Source of the DNA: an uncultured Pirellulaceae bacterium | GTDB lineage: Bacteria > Planctomycetota > Planctomycetia > Pirellulales > Pirellulaceae | Length of the DNA: 64,000 nt | Reading direction: 5' to 3' | NCBI GenBank assembly: GCA_938084685.1 | Contig: CALKGE010000001.1 | Coordinates: forward strand, 62,001 to 126,000 | In this document: one piece after another, positions 1 through 8,240 of the stretch | How the letters are laid out: every line of letters begins with the position of its first letter | How positions within the stretch are numbered: position 1 is the first letter of the stretch | Translations under genes and position numbers: made by a program | The notes under the pieces: generated by a model | Told to the model about the DNA's origin: nothing | The model's database searches: none | Seen by the model: the letters and a program-made list of their open reading frames with translations, nothing else

Positions 1-1353
1 ATCAGCCGCCAGTTCCTGGTCGTCCGACCATGAACTTTCCGTACTGTCTGTTGCTACGTCTTCAACTTGCTCGTCATCAGCTAGTCTCTCTTCTTTCTCA
101 TCGCCAGCGTCCAGCGCTGTTATATCATCGCCTGCACCCGATTCCCCTTCAGATGGCTCAGCATCTGTGGCAGCCGTCTCTGCTGGGACCGCCGAATCGA
201 CGGCAACACCTAAAATGGATCCGATTCGCTCGTTGACAATTTCGCCATCCTTCATCACCAGGCAGCCGGAGATGATGTCATCACTCAAATCGAGTTCAAT
301 TTCACCGTCGTCGCTAATCAAGTGCAGCAACAGATTTGTCACGTTGTTACCAAACATCTGGCTGGCGTGATATGGAATTTCTGCAGGCAAGTTGGTCGGG
401 CCAAGAATCGTCACACCATCGACGACAATCGTCTGATCAGCTTCTGTCTCCGCACAGTTTCCTCCCCGTTCTGCTGCCAGATCGACAATTACCGAACCGG
501 CTGCCATCGCCTGTACTGCTTCACTGGTTAACAGCAGGGGCGACTGGCGACCAGGTATAGCCGCTGTCGTAATGACGATATCATGCTCGGCAGCAACCTC
601 AGCCATGAACGCTCGCTGATGAATCAGAAAATCTTCCGTTTGCTCTTTGGCATAACCACCGGCATCCTCAGAGTCTTCCGTTTCCAGCTCCAATTCAACA
701 AATTTGGCGCCCACACTTTCAACCTGTTCCCGACAGTCCGGCCGCACATCATACGCACTGACGATGGCACCCAGCCGCTTTGCCGTGGCCGCGGCCTGCA
801 ACCCAGCCACACCAGCTCCGATGATAAATACTCGAGCAGCGGCCAAAGTCCCCGCGGCCGTCATATTCAGTGGAAACATTCGAGGCAATTGATAAGCAGC
901 ATGAAGGACGGCCCGATAACCTGCAATGGTTGCCATGGACGAGAGAACATCCATGCTTTGCGCCCGAGTGATACGGGGAACCATTTCCAACGCAATCTGG
1001 CTCACTCCGGAATGAGCCAATTCTGCGATTGCAGGTGCATTCCCGAGCGGGTCACACATTCCGATGACCAGCTGCCCCGAACTTAGTATTTCCAGATCGT
1101 CGCGACCAGTCGCAGCATTGGCACCCAGACTACGCACTTGAACCAGCACATCAGCCCCTCGGAGCCCATTACGATCTGTAACCGAAGCACCTGCCTCGAT
1201 GTAAAGCTGATCAGCAATGCCGGCCGCTTCACCAGCCCCTTGCTCCACAAGTACTTGATAGCCAGCGTCGCTAAGTTTTTCCACATTCTCCGGCAACAGG
1301 GCCACTCGGCGTTCACCTGGGAAACGTTCCCGAACAACTGCAACTTTTTTCAT
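1..1353 (-). CDS. pntA: NAD(P) transhydrogenase subunit alpha (5' part, runs off window)
   Basis: Absent from the ORF track because it has no stop inside the window, but the minus strand is open from the ATG at 1353 to base 1 (451 codons). The product begins MKKVAVVRERFPGERRVALL, typical of the NAD(H)-binding domain I of proton-pumping transhydrogenase. It carries the alanine-dehydrogenase-like segment around residues 130-150 (AQSMDVLSSMATIAGYRAV) and the Rossmann motif GAGVAGLQA at 179-187. The enzyme transfers hydride between NADH and NADP+ coupled to proton movement across the membrane. The last visible ~60 residues are very acidic (a Glu/Asp-rich tail), which may be the linker to membrane segments or the end of a split alpha-1 subunit; the rest is outside the window. 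Upstream lacks a clear Shine-Dalgarno site. The 86-aa ORF at 1083-1343 is a shadow in another frame. Confidence 0.93.
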   Translation of the reverse strand, partial: MKKVAVVRERFPGERRVALLPENVEKLSDAGYQVLVEQGAGEAAGIADQLYIEAGASVTDRNGLRGADVLVQVRSLGANAATGRDDLEILSSGQLVIGMCDPLGNAPAIAELAHSGVSQIALEMVPRITRAQSMDVLSSMATIAGYRAVLHAAYQLPRMFPLNMTAAGTLAAARVFIIGAGVAGLQAAATAKRLGAIVSAYDVRPDCREQVESVGAKFVELELETEDSEDAGGYAKEQTEDFLIHQRAFMAEVAAEHDIVITTAAIPGRQSPLLLTSEAVQAMAAGSVIVDLAAERGGNCAETEADQTIVVDGVTILGPTNLPAEIPYHASQMFGNNVTNLLLHLISDDGEIELDLSDDIISGCLVMKDGEIVNERIGSILGVAVDSAVPAETAATDAEPSEGESGAGDDITALDAGDEKEERLADDEQVEDVATDSTESSWSDDQELAAD

Positions 1354-1880
1354 AATGGTTTTTTCTTCAAATTCACAACTGGAGATTGTGACTCAACTGC
1401 CGCTGTGGTCACGTCCAAGAGAAACTACTCAGGGTAAAATCTTTCAGGTCATCTACTACCACTGCTGGTAAGCAGTACAAACACCTATGAACTAATAATA
1501 ATAGAACATCTTCAGGCTACTGACAGCTATCCCAAATTACCCAAACTGGTAACTATTTATAGGTGTTCCTGACTAAGACCATCCTCTATTGTCATCCAAA
1601 TGTTGCATTCAACAAGCACCGTTCTGGCAATACAAATCCAGGCGGTAGGTGGGAAGGACGAAAGAGACCGAAGGAACTCACAAGTCAGGACCTCTCTCAT
1701 GGCGTTGCTTTTTTCCTCATGACCAGACCGGCAAAGAATTCATTTCTTTGCGCTACTTGAGAATCCGATAAAAAGCCTGTTAGTACGTGTTTTTAGCCCT
1801 TGTGAGGTCCAATTTGCAGGGTTAGAATCGCATGTTTCCCGACATATTTATGTACTTACTATATATACGAGGTAAGAACG
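1354..1880. other. Intergenic region: divergent pntA and rplM upstream sequences
   Basis: About 530 bases between the divergent pntA and rplM genes. The 65-codon ORF at 1563-1760 has no recognisable product or ribosome site and I do not call it. The region contains a perfect 8-bp hairpin (GCAAAGAA-TTCAT-TTCTTTGC, 1731-1751) not followed by a T-run, and a good promoter for rplM at 1800-1828. No tRNA or known small RNA motif was recognised. Confidence 0.6.
1800..1828 (+). promoter_or_regulatory. Probable sigma-70-type promoter for rplM-rpsI
   Basis: TTGTGA at 1800-1805 and TAGAAT at 1823-1828 are separated by exactly 17 bases, a good match to -35/-10 spacing with a 5/6 -10 box. The implied leader before the rplM start at 1881 is about 45 nt. 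Called by eye only. Confidence 0.5.
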
Positions 1881-2318
1881 TTGGTCGCTCAAAAGACCTA
1901 TATGGCTAAAAATGGCGAAGTCACCCAAAACTGGTGGCTCGTAGATGCATCCGATAAAAGCGTAGGCCGTTTGGCCAGCGATATTGCAGTGATTCTGATG
2001 GGTAAAGATAAACCGTCATACACTCCTCATGTTGACACCGGCGACTTTGTCGTTGTCATCAACGCTGAAAAGGTAACTTTCAGTGGTAAAAAATGGGAGC
2101 AGAAGACGTATACCTGGTATACCGGTTACCCGGGTCAGAAGTCGATCACTGCTGAAAAGCGTATGGAAAAGGCACCTGAGCTGATTCTGGAAGAAGCTGT
2201 GCGACGTATGTTGCCTAAAAACAAGCTAGGCCGAGTCATGCTCAGCAAGCTGAAAATCTTCACTGGTGGGGACCACAACCATCAGGCTCAGAATCCAACT
2301 CCACGAGAACTTGGCTAA
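1881..2318 (+). CDS. rplM: 50S ribosomal protein L13
   Basis: Large-subunit ribosomal protein of 145 residues, the usual length for L13. Family blocks are present: WWLVDASDKSVGRLAS near the N-terminus, YTPHVDTGDFVVVINA in the middle, and MLPKNKLGRVMLSKLKIFTG before a HNHQAQNP C-terminus. The TTG start at 1881 is preferred over the in-frame ATG at 1902 because GAGG lies at 1869-1872, eight bases before TTG, and the ATG has no such site. It is followed 70 bases later by rpsI, the classical L13-S9 pair, presumably one transcript ended by the terminator near 2840-2870. Confidence 0.97.
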   Translation: MVAQKTYMAKNGEVTQNWWLVDASDKSVGRLASDIAVILMGKDKPSYTPHVDTGDFVVVINAEKVTFSGKKWEQKTYTWYTGYPGQKSITAEKRMEKAPELILEEAVRRMLPKNKLGRVMLSKLKIFTGGDHNHQAQNPTPRELG

Positions 2319-2388
2319 ACATTATCTGGGTACATTGCACGTTTTCCTTTTATAAAACCTATTTTCGATCCAACAACAAAACAAAACC

Positions 2389-2805
2389 ATGCCAGCAGTA
2401 GTTAAGAAATGCAAATTCAACGGTGATGCCCTTGGCACCGGTCGACGTAAGTCCTCAGTCGCTCGTGTACGAGTACGTCCTGGTTCAGGCGTCATCACGA
2501 TCAACAAAAAGCCGCTTGATGAATACTTCAAGTTTGAGAAAGACCGTCGGGCAATCCAGGAAGTTCTGGAAACCGCAGGTGAGGCAGACAGTGTTGATGT
2601 GATTTGCACCTGTAATGGTGGGGGAACGACCGGTCAATCCGGAGCAGTCCGGATGGGCCTGGCTCGGGCTATCATCAGTCACAATGAAGAGCATTTCTCT
2701 GCCATGCGTGACGGAGGATTCCTGACACGTGACTCACGTATGAGTGAACGTAAGAAACCTGGTCTGCACGGTGCTCGTCGAGGAACCCAGTTCTCGAAAC
2801 GTTAA
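2389..2805 (+). CDS. rpsI: 30S ribosomal protein S9
   Basis: Small-subunit ribosomal protein, 138 residues. The S9 signature GTGRRKSSVARVRVRPGSG lies at about residues 16-34, the conserved GGGTTGQSGAVRMGLARAI block near 78-96, and the basic C-terminal tail ends in QFSKR, which reaches the decoding site in the ribosome. The N-terminus is about ten residues longer than the shortest S9 proteins. Second gene of the rplM-rpsI operon; no strong Shine-Dalgarno is visible before the ATG. Confidence 0.97.
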   Translation: MPAVVKKCKFNGDALGTGRRKSSVARVRVRPGSGVITINKKPLDEYFKFEKDRRAIQEVLETAGEADSVDVICTCNGGGTTGQSGAVRMGLARAIISHNEEHFSAMRDGGFLTRDSRMSERKKPGLHGARRGTQFSKR

Positions 2806-2836
2806 TCCGTTTCAGATGCCAGTTAATCCAAACAGG

Positions 2837-2870
2837 AAAACTCCAGTCAATTACCGACTGGAGTTTTTTT
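2837..2870 (+). terminator. Rho-independent terminator of rplM-rpsI
   Basis: AAAACTCCAGTC pairs perfectly with GACTGGAGTTTT around a 7-nt loop and is followed by further T residues. It lies about 30 bases after the rpsI stop. Confidence 0.9.
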
Positions 2871-2924
2871 ATGGATGCGTATGAACCGGCAGTACTTACG
2901 GGCGAGCTCTTAATTTCAGCGCAT

Positions 2925-2951
2925 AAAAAAACCCTGATCAAACCAGGGTTT
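2925..2951 (-). terminator. Rho-independent terminator of the tRNA-Leu gene
   Basis: Read on the minus strand, AAACCCTG-GTTTGAT-CAGGGTTT is followed by a T-run, immediately downstream of the tRNA 3' end. Its A/T-flanked stem could also stop readthrough on the other strand. Confidence 0.85.
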
Positions 2952-2956
2952 CCAAG

Positions 2957-3041
2957 TGCGGGTGAGAAGATTCGAACTTCCACGGGATTAACTCCCACAT
3001 GGCCCTCAACCATGCGCGTCTGCCAGTTCCGCCACACCCGC
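2957..3041 (-). tRNA. tRNA-Leu (anticodon GAG)
   Basis: The 85-nt minus-strand sequence folds as a class II tRNA. The acceptor arms GCGGGTG and CACCCGC pair fully; the anticodon stem CATGG/CCATG encloses loop TTGAGGG, giving anticodon GAG (complement of 3005-3007), which reads CUC/CUU leucine codons. There is a long variable arm (about GGGAGTTAATCCC) as expected for leucine, and a T-loop TTCGAAT. The discriminator base is A. CCA is not encoded (CTT follows), so it must be added by the CCA enzyme. Confidence 0.95.
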
Positions 3042-3054
3042 GAGGCAAGTTTTC

Positions 3055-3082
3055 AGTCTAGGTAAATAATTGATGGCGTCAA
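3055..3082 (-). promoter_or_regulatory. Promoter of the tRNA-Leu gene
   Basis: On the minus strand TTGACG and TAGACT are separated by 16 bases, with the -10 box about 14 bases before the mature tRNA 5' end. This is a normal position for a tRNA promoter. Confidence 0.6.
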
Positions 3083-3292
3083 CCACCTGCCCAGTAACCA
3101 TTTTGGCGATTTGATTGTAACGGTTATTCCGACCGGTTATTACGGTTACGTCAATTCAAACCAACATGCCAGACAGGATTCCTGACAATCCTCCTTCTGA
3201 GGGGATTCCAGATAACGAATCGACTTCACTCAGGTCGATGAACGTAGATACCGGTCATGGAAGTCGGCAACTTAATTCTCAAGGAGCGGTTC

Positions 3293-3320
3293 TTGACACG
3301 TTGAAACACCTCTTTTCTAT
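3293..3320 (+). promoter_or_regulatory. Possible promoter of the GAF/PP2C-like gene
   Basis: A perfect TTGACA at 3293-3298 is followed after 16 bases by TTCTAT at 3315-3320. If used, transcription would begin next to the ATG at 3329, so either the gene is nearly leaderless or translation starts at the ATG at 3380. Confidence 0.4.
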
Positions 3321-3328
3321 CTCCTCCC

Positions 3329-4624
3329 ATGACGACACCAAACCTAAAACTCTTTTCTGAAACAACTCGTGCTACCACCATGGCAGACAAACCATTACCG
3401 GATTTTGGTCTCTCCGATATGCAATCGCTGCTGGAATCCAATACTGCTACCGTTTCCATCGAGGGTCTCGAATTCCAGGTCAAGCAGCAGATTGGTCAGA
3501 TCCTTGCAACCGCCTCAACCGCCTTGGTGGCAGATTGGGCTGCCGTCTATTTACTGGACGACGAAACGCAAAACCTGATCCTTATCGATAGCTGCTCCAC
3601 CTCTTCAAGTAGAATACAGACAGCTGACGAAATCCGAACTCTACAGTTCAGTGCCGCTGATCTGGAAGCACTTACCGGCCATGTCGTGACCCTCGAAAGC
3701 CAGCAACGCATGGACGTATGGAATGCTCCTGTTCAGGCGCAGTCTGGTATCTGTGTTCCTCTGATCTCCAATGACGTACCCATCGGCACCGTCTGGTTTG
3801 CCTTCAGCAATCCTATCGAACCAGCTCAACTGCAAAGTGCTTTATGCGAAGTCATTGCGGACCGAGTGGTTGATTATCTCACCAATCGGCTGGCACCTGT
3901 AAACTCTACGCAGCACACCCATCTGGATGACGTCGCAAAACGTTGGCAACACAGCCGCCTCGCCTATCAACATATTGAAATCGACGGTTGGGACATTCAG
4001 GGATGGATCAACCCTGAAGCACCGATCCATCACACCTTTTACGACTGGCAATCACGCGATGAAGGTATTAACATCTCGATCGCTCATGCTCAGGGCCTGA
4101 GTATTGAAGCCGCCTTGACAACGGCTGTGATTCAAACAGGAGTCCGAGCAACCGCTCAGGAAATGAATTCACCGTCAGATACTCTGGAACGTGTGAACGA
4201 ATACCTCTGGCGAGGTTGTACAGGTGATCAATTCGCCGATCTGTGCCAGTTATCACTTGATCAACACAGTCGTCAAATTACGTTTAGCTCGGCCGGCTCC
4301 ACCGTAATACTACACGTAACCGCCGAAGGAATTGCCGAACCCGGCGAAGGCCAAGCGGGTCCTGAACTGGGAGTCATGGACTACGGAGAATACGAGAACC
4401 AGTGCTGTGTCGTTCAAAAAGGTGAGTTTCTGATTTTGCTCACCGAAAATGCTTTTGCCGCCATCGATGGAACGACTTCTCAGGATAAGATCGAGAAAAT
4501 CCAGCGTACTGTTGGTAAAGGGTCACGTCTTTCTGCTGCTGACATGATCAAACGCCTGCGAAAACTTACTCTCAATCTTGTCCAGAACGATGCCAGTATT
4601 GTTGTGATGAAACGACAAAACTGA
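3329..4624 (+). CDS. GAF domain protein with degenerate SpoIIE/PP2C-type phosphatase domain
   Basis: A 431-residue cytoplasmic protein with no membrane segment. Residues about 45-190 resemble a GAF sensory domain (IGQILATASTALVADWAAVYLLDD; later SGICVPLISNDVPIGTVWFAF). Residues about 215-430 follow the layout of SpoIIE/RsbU-type PP2C phosphatases: a FYDW segment, a helix-start region IAHAQGLSIEAAL where active members have GDVxGHGxxAAL, and an end NDASIVVM matching the usual DD-T-VV motif. The aspartate of the GDVxGHG motif is missing, so catalysis is doubtful and a pseudophosphatase or adaptor role is possible. Start is uncertain: ATG 3329 has no Shine-Dalgarno site, and ATG 3380 (MADKPLPDFG) is an alternative. 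Isolated; convergent with the UbiD-like gene. Confidence 0.8.
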   Translation: MTTPNLKLFSETTRATTMADKPLPDFGLSDMQSLLESNTATVSIEGLEFQVKQQIGQILATASTALVADWAAVYLLDDETQNLILIDSCSTSSSRIQTADEIRTLQFSAADLEALTGHVVTLESQQRMDVWNAPVQAQSGICVPLISNDVPIGTVWFAFSNPIEPAQLQSALCEVIADRVVDYLTNRLAPVNSTQHTHLDDVAKRWQHSRLAYQHIEIDGWDIQGWINPEAPIHHTFYDWQSRDEGINISIAHAQGLSIEAALTTAVIQTGVRATAQEMNSPSDTLERVNEYLWRGCTGDQFADLCQLSLDQHSRQITFSSAGSTVILHVTAEGIAEPGEGQAGPELGVMDYGEYENQCCVVQKGEFLILLTENAFAAIDGTTSQDKIEKIQRTVGKGSRLSAADMIKRLRKLTLNLVQNDASIVVMKRQN

Positions 4625-4650
4625 TCTGGCTCGGTTTCACTTCAGACTTC

Positions 4651-6483
4651 TCACAGGTACCGGGAAATTGGCAATCCCTGCGCAGCCAATGCGTCCACTT
4701 TGGCGGTCACCTCTGCGTCTTCGATCAGTGGAGGAGCGTGATGTGGTTTGATCCGCGCGTCGATCACCAACGAACCCTCGCAACCCCAGTGCTTATGACG
4801 AGTAAAAGCAGCGATCCCTTGCACATCAACCGCGGGGTTACTGCGAGTAAAAGTGACCCACTGAAAATTTCGGATATTGGCTGAAGTCAACTCCGAGTCG
4901 TCCGCCAGCACAATCAAAGGGAACTGGTTTATCGAATCCTGTACTCCAAATGCCTGACAAAACCGCTGTAAGTCCGCAGAGTAATCCTCCTCGGCTTTCG
5001 GAGCCTGAATTACCAGCACGCCAGGCATCAGTATCCGAGGATCAGCATATCCCGCTGGAAGTTTTATCTCCGGCGGCAACGCTGCAGGCAATTCTCGTTG
5101 CACCGCTCCACGAGCGGCTACCACCAGTTTGGATCCTCGATTCAAACCGTGTCCTGAATAATCCAGCGTGTCAATTGTCGTTTCCGTTTGGAAATGCAGG
5201 TCCCGACGCCAATCAACCCTACGTAAGACGTGCTGTAAAAATGCTGATGAATCCTCTATGTCCAACGACTCGTCATCGAATCGATTTACGATGAAAAGAT
5301 ACTTGGCTAACGAAAGTTGTCCCTGCCCTAAAACCGCATTAGCCTGAGTCAATAACTCCTCAGGTCGGCTGTGGTGACAAAAAGGAGTATAGCGTTCGCT
5401 CCCAATCGCAAAGAGCAATGGATGTACTCCAGCCGCATCCACTGCATGAACAGCTTTCACACCAGGTAAAACTGTTGGTATCACCGGACCTGTAATCTCA
5501 TGGATCAACTCCCCAAACCGGGTATCTTCCTGAGGAGGACGACCGACCACCGTAAACGGCCAGATCGCGTCCTTACGATGACGCACTCGAGTCACCTTCA
5601 TCACTGGAAACTCGTGGGTCAGGCTGTAATACCCCAGATGATCACCAAATGGCCCTTCTGGACGTGTCGCTCCAGGTACGATTTCACCTTCGATACAAAA
5701 ATCTGCTTCAGCATAAATCGGTAGCTGTCCCGGCTGCTGGATCATACCAATCCGGCTTCCGGATAACGCTCCGGCAAACGTCAACTCACTCATCCCCTCC
5801 GGCAGTGGCATTACCGCCGCCAGTGTCATCGCCGGACTACCACCTGCAAAGATATTAACCTTCAACGGTTTATCCTGAGCTATGGCAGCCTGCTGATGAA
5901 CTCCAATTCCTCGATGAATCTGGTAATGGAGCCCCACCTCTCTATCAGGAACATATTCACCGCCACTCAACTGCACCCGGTACATTCCGAGATTTGCCGT
6001 CATCATTCCTGGCCGATCAGGGTGCTCCGTGTATACCTGAGGTAATGTTATAAATGCGCCTCCATCATCCGGCCAACTCTGCATTTGTGGTAAATCGGAT
6101 ATTTGACATGTTGCATCCAGGATTGGTCCACCACTTCTACGCTTGGGAAACATCTTCCAGGCCTGCCAGGGCAACCCCAGATTTCGCAGCGGGTGCTTTA
6201 GCACCTGAACAGGATCCACCTTGGCCGCGACCAGTCGTTTGACCAACTTCAAAGTATCCCGAAAAATGAATTCGCTGCGTTCGAGCGTACCAAACAGATT
6301 GGAAACCATGGGAAACCGGCAACCGGTGACGTTAGTAAACAACAGAGCCGGACCACCAGCAGCAAAGACGCGTCGATGTATTTCCGCAGCTTCCAGGTAG
6401 GGGTCAACCGGTTGATCGATCTGAATCAACCGTCCTGCCGAGGCTAGATCTTTTACGCACTGTTGAAGATTCTTCACCGCCAT
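4651..6483 (-). CDS. ubiD: UbiD family prenyl-FMN-dependent decarboxylase
   Basis: A 610-residue member of the UbiD family, which decarboxylates aromatic or unsaturated acids using prenylated FMN. The prFMN/metal-binding segment NLGMYRVQ (Arg about 169) and the catalytic block EGPFGDHLGYY (Glu about 276, Asp about 281) are both intact, as is the GGSPAMTLAA segment near 214-223. In this family the natural role is most often a late step of quinone synthesis (ubiquinone, or menaquinone through the futalosine route); which applies here cannot be read from sequence, and no UbiX partner or quinone gene is adjacent. It is about 100 residues longer than E. coli UbiD, with extra C-terminal sequence. 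Start ATG at 6483 matches the family N-terminus. Confidence 0.9.
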   Translation of the reverse strand: MAVKNLQQCVKDLASAGRLIQIDQPVDPYLEAAEIHRRVFAAGGPALLFTNVTGCRFPMVSNLFGTLERSEFIFRDTLKLVKRLVAAKVDPVQVLKHPLRNLGLPWQAWKMFPKRRSGGPILDATCQISDLPQMQSWPDDGGAFITLPQVYTEHPDRPGMMTANLGMYRVQLSGGEYVPDREVGLHYQIHRGIGVHQQAAIAQDKPLKVNIFAGGSPAMTLAAVMPLPEGMSELTFAGALSGSRIGMIQQPGQLPIYAEADFCIEGEIVPGATRPEGPFGDHLGYYSLTHEFPVMKVTRVRHRKDAIWPFTVVGRPPQEDTRFGELIHEITGPVIPTVLPGVKAVHAVDAAGVHPLLFAIGSERYTPFCHHSRPEELLTQANAVLGQGQLSLAKYLFIVNRFDDESLDIEDSSAFLQHVLRRVDWRRDLHFQTETTIDTLDYSGHGLNRGSKLVVAARGAVQRELPAALPPEIKLPAGYADPRILMPGVLVIQAPKAEEDYSADLQRFCQAFGVQDSINQFPLIVLADDSELTSANIRNFQWVTFTRSNPAVDVQGIAAFTRHKHWGCEGSLVIDARIKPHHAPPLIEDAEVTAKVDALAAQGLPISRYL

Positions 6484-6728
6484 GGATGTCTGCCACTATC
6501 GCTCAATGCTCATCAAAACCAGTCTAATACCCGTTCAACGGGGGCTGTTGATCACTACTTCAATCGACATCTATCATAACAAGTCCCCATGAAATCCAAG
6601 GGAAGCGGACCAATGAATAAGCAGACTGCTGTAAAAATCAGTAGAATAACCTACTGGAATTTGAAAGTCATGACGACTCCAAACTTCCCCTCTTCCAACA
6701 ACCTACTGTGCGACAAGGACGGGCACCC

Positions 6729-8171
6729 ATGATTACGGCTACGACTTCGGAATCCATTAAAGATATTCAGGCTGATGCCGTTGTGATCGGTATCTCCGGC
6801 AAGACACTTACCGGCGCTGCGGCTGAGTTAAACGAAGCTACCCAAGGCGGACTGCAGTCTTTAATTGATTCAGAAAAAGCGAAAACGGGTTCTGGTAAAG
6901 TGACATCCTGGCTGGAACCTCAGGGAATCCAGGCATCGACCATCGTTATTGCCGGCTTGGGAGAACAGCCGACAGCAGGTGATTGCTATAAAGCCGGAGG
7001 AGCTGCGGCCAAAGCACTCGCCGGCACCAAACTGGACACCGTCGCGTTTTATTTTCCGGGAATTGACGGAGTCTTACTTGAATCGGCCGTAGCCGGAAGT
7101 GTCGTAGGATGCACCGGGCAGGAACTCCATAAGGAAAAACCAAGTCTGCACCCACCAAACCAGATCCTTTGGGCCACTGGTGATGGCGCAGCGGTAAATG
7201 CCGGAACTAAAATCGGCGACGGAGTCAATCTCACCAGAGAACTGGTTAACCAGCCCCCCAACTACATCTATCCGGAATCGTTTGCCAACCGGGCAGCAGA
7301 GCTGGCGGAATTGGAAAATGTCACTGTCGAGATCTGGGATAAAGAGAAGTTGCTGGCAGAAAACTGCGGGTCGTTATTAGGCGTTGCGCAGGGCTCCGAC
7401 TTTGACCCCAGATTGGTCATCCTTCGTTATCAGGGCAACAATTCTGAAAATCCAAGTATGGCCATTGTTGGCAAGGGAGTTACCTACGATAGTGGAGGAC
7501 TCTCCTTGAAGCCCAGCGATGGTCAAAAAACGATGAAGTGTGATATGGCTGGCGCTGCGACTGTCGTAGGTACCATCAAGTCGATCGCCGAATTGGGATC
7601 GCCATGCCATATCATCGGACTCGTCGGTCTGGTCGAAAACATGATAAGCGGTAATTCGTATCGACTTGGAGACGTATTGACTTCCCGTAATGGCAAAACA
7701 ATCGAAGTGTTAAACACAGATGCAGAAGGCCGCCTGGTACTTGCTGATGTACTCGACGTAACACTGGGGCTGAAACCTGATCGCATTGTTGATCTGGCTA
7801 CGCTCACAGGTGCCTGTTGTGTTGCACTGGGGCTTGATATTGCGGGTCTTTTTACAAACAACCAATCCTGGTGTGATCAAATCATCGAATCAGCCGCGGA
7901 AGTTGGCGAAGAAGTCTGGCAACTCCCCATGACGAAGCACTTTAGTGAGCAACTTAAAAGTAAAGTAGCTGACCTGCGGAATATTGGAGCTGGTCGCTGG
8001 GGTGGGGCGATCACGGCTGCCAAATTCCTGGAAGAGTTTGTAGATAGTACCCCCTGGACTCATATTGATATCGCCGGACCAGCCTTTGCGGATTCGGCAA
8101 AATCCTATATAGATGGTGGTGCTAGCGGCACCATGGTACGTACGCTCGTCAATATTGCTCGGGGACTGTAA
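6729..8171 (+). CDS. pepA: Leucyl aminopeptidase (M17 family)
   Basis: Two-metal cytosolic aminopeptidase, 480 residues from the preferred start. The metal/catalytic blocks are intact: VGKGVTYDSGGLSLKPSDG with the catalytic lysine, MKCDMAGAATVVG, and the M17 signature NTDAEGRLVLADVL. It releases N-terminal residues from peptides, with a likely role in protein turnover. The ORF track begins at a GTG at 6708, but ATG 6729 has AAGGA nine bases upstream and matches the family N-terminal region better. Stands alone, about 70 bases before the antiporter gene. Confidence 0.95.
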   Translation: MITATTSESIKDIQADAVVIGISGKTLTGAAAELNEATQGGLQSLIDSEKAKTGSGKVTSWLEPQGIQASTIVIAGLGEQPTAGDCYKAGGAAAKALAGTKLDTVAFYFPGIDGVLLESAVAGSVVGCTGQELHKEKPSLHPPNQILWATGDGAAVNAGTKIGDGVNLTRELVNQPPNYIYPESFANRAAELAELENVTVEIWDKEKLLAENCGSLLGVAQGSDFDPRLVILRYQGNNSENPSMAIVGKGVTYDSGGLSLKPSDGQKTMKCDMAGAATVVGTIKSIAELGSPCHIIGLVGLVENMISGNSYRLGDVLTSRNGKTIEVLNTDAEGRLVLADVLDVTLGLKPDRIVDLATLTGACCVALGLDIAGLFTNNQSWCDQIIESAAEVGEEVWQLPMTKHFSEQLKSKVADLRNIGAGRWGGAITAAKFLEEFVDSTPWTHIDIAGPAFADSAKSYIDGGASGTMVRTLVNIARGL

Positions 8172-8240
8172 GCTGGTCATGCATCCCTGAAGAAGGAATC
8201 TCGGGGGTAGGGAAACCTGTTTATCGCGTGAGGTTGTCCA

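Noticed and set aside
583-1086. 167-residue plus-strand ORF
   Set aside because: Antisense to pntA; no family pattern and low-complexity of composition typical of shadows.
1083-1343. 86-residue minus-strand ORF
   Set aside because: Shadow frame inside pntA, whose true frame runs open from 1353 to the window edge with clear transhydrogenase motifs.
1563-1760. 65-residue ORF in the rplM upstream region
   Set aside because: No ribosome site, no recognisable product, and lies over a hairpin region.
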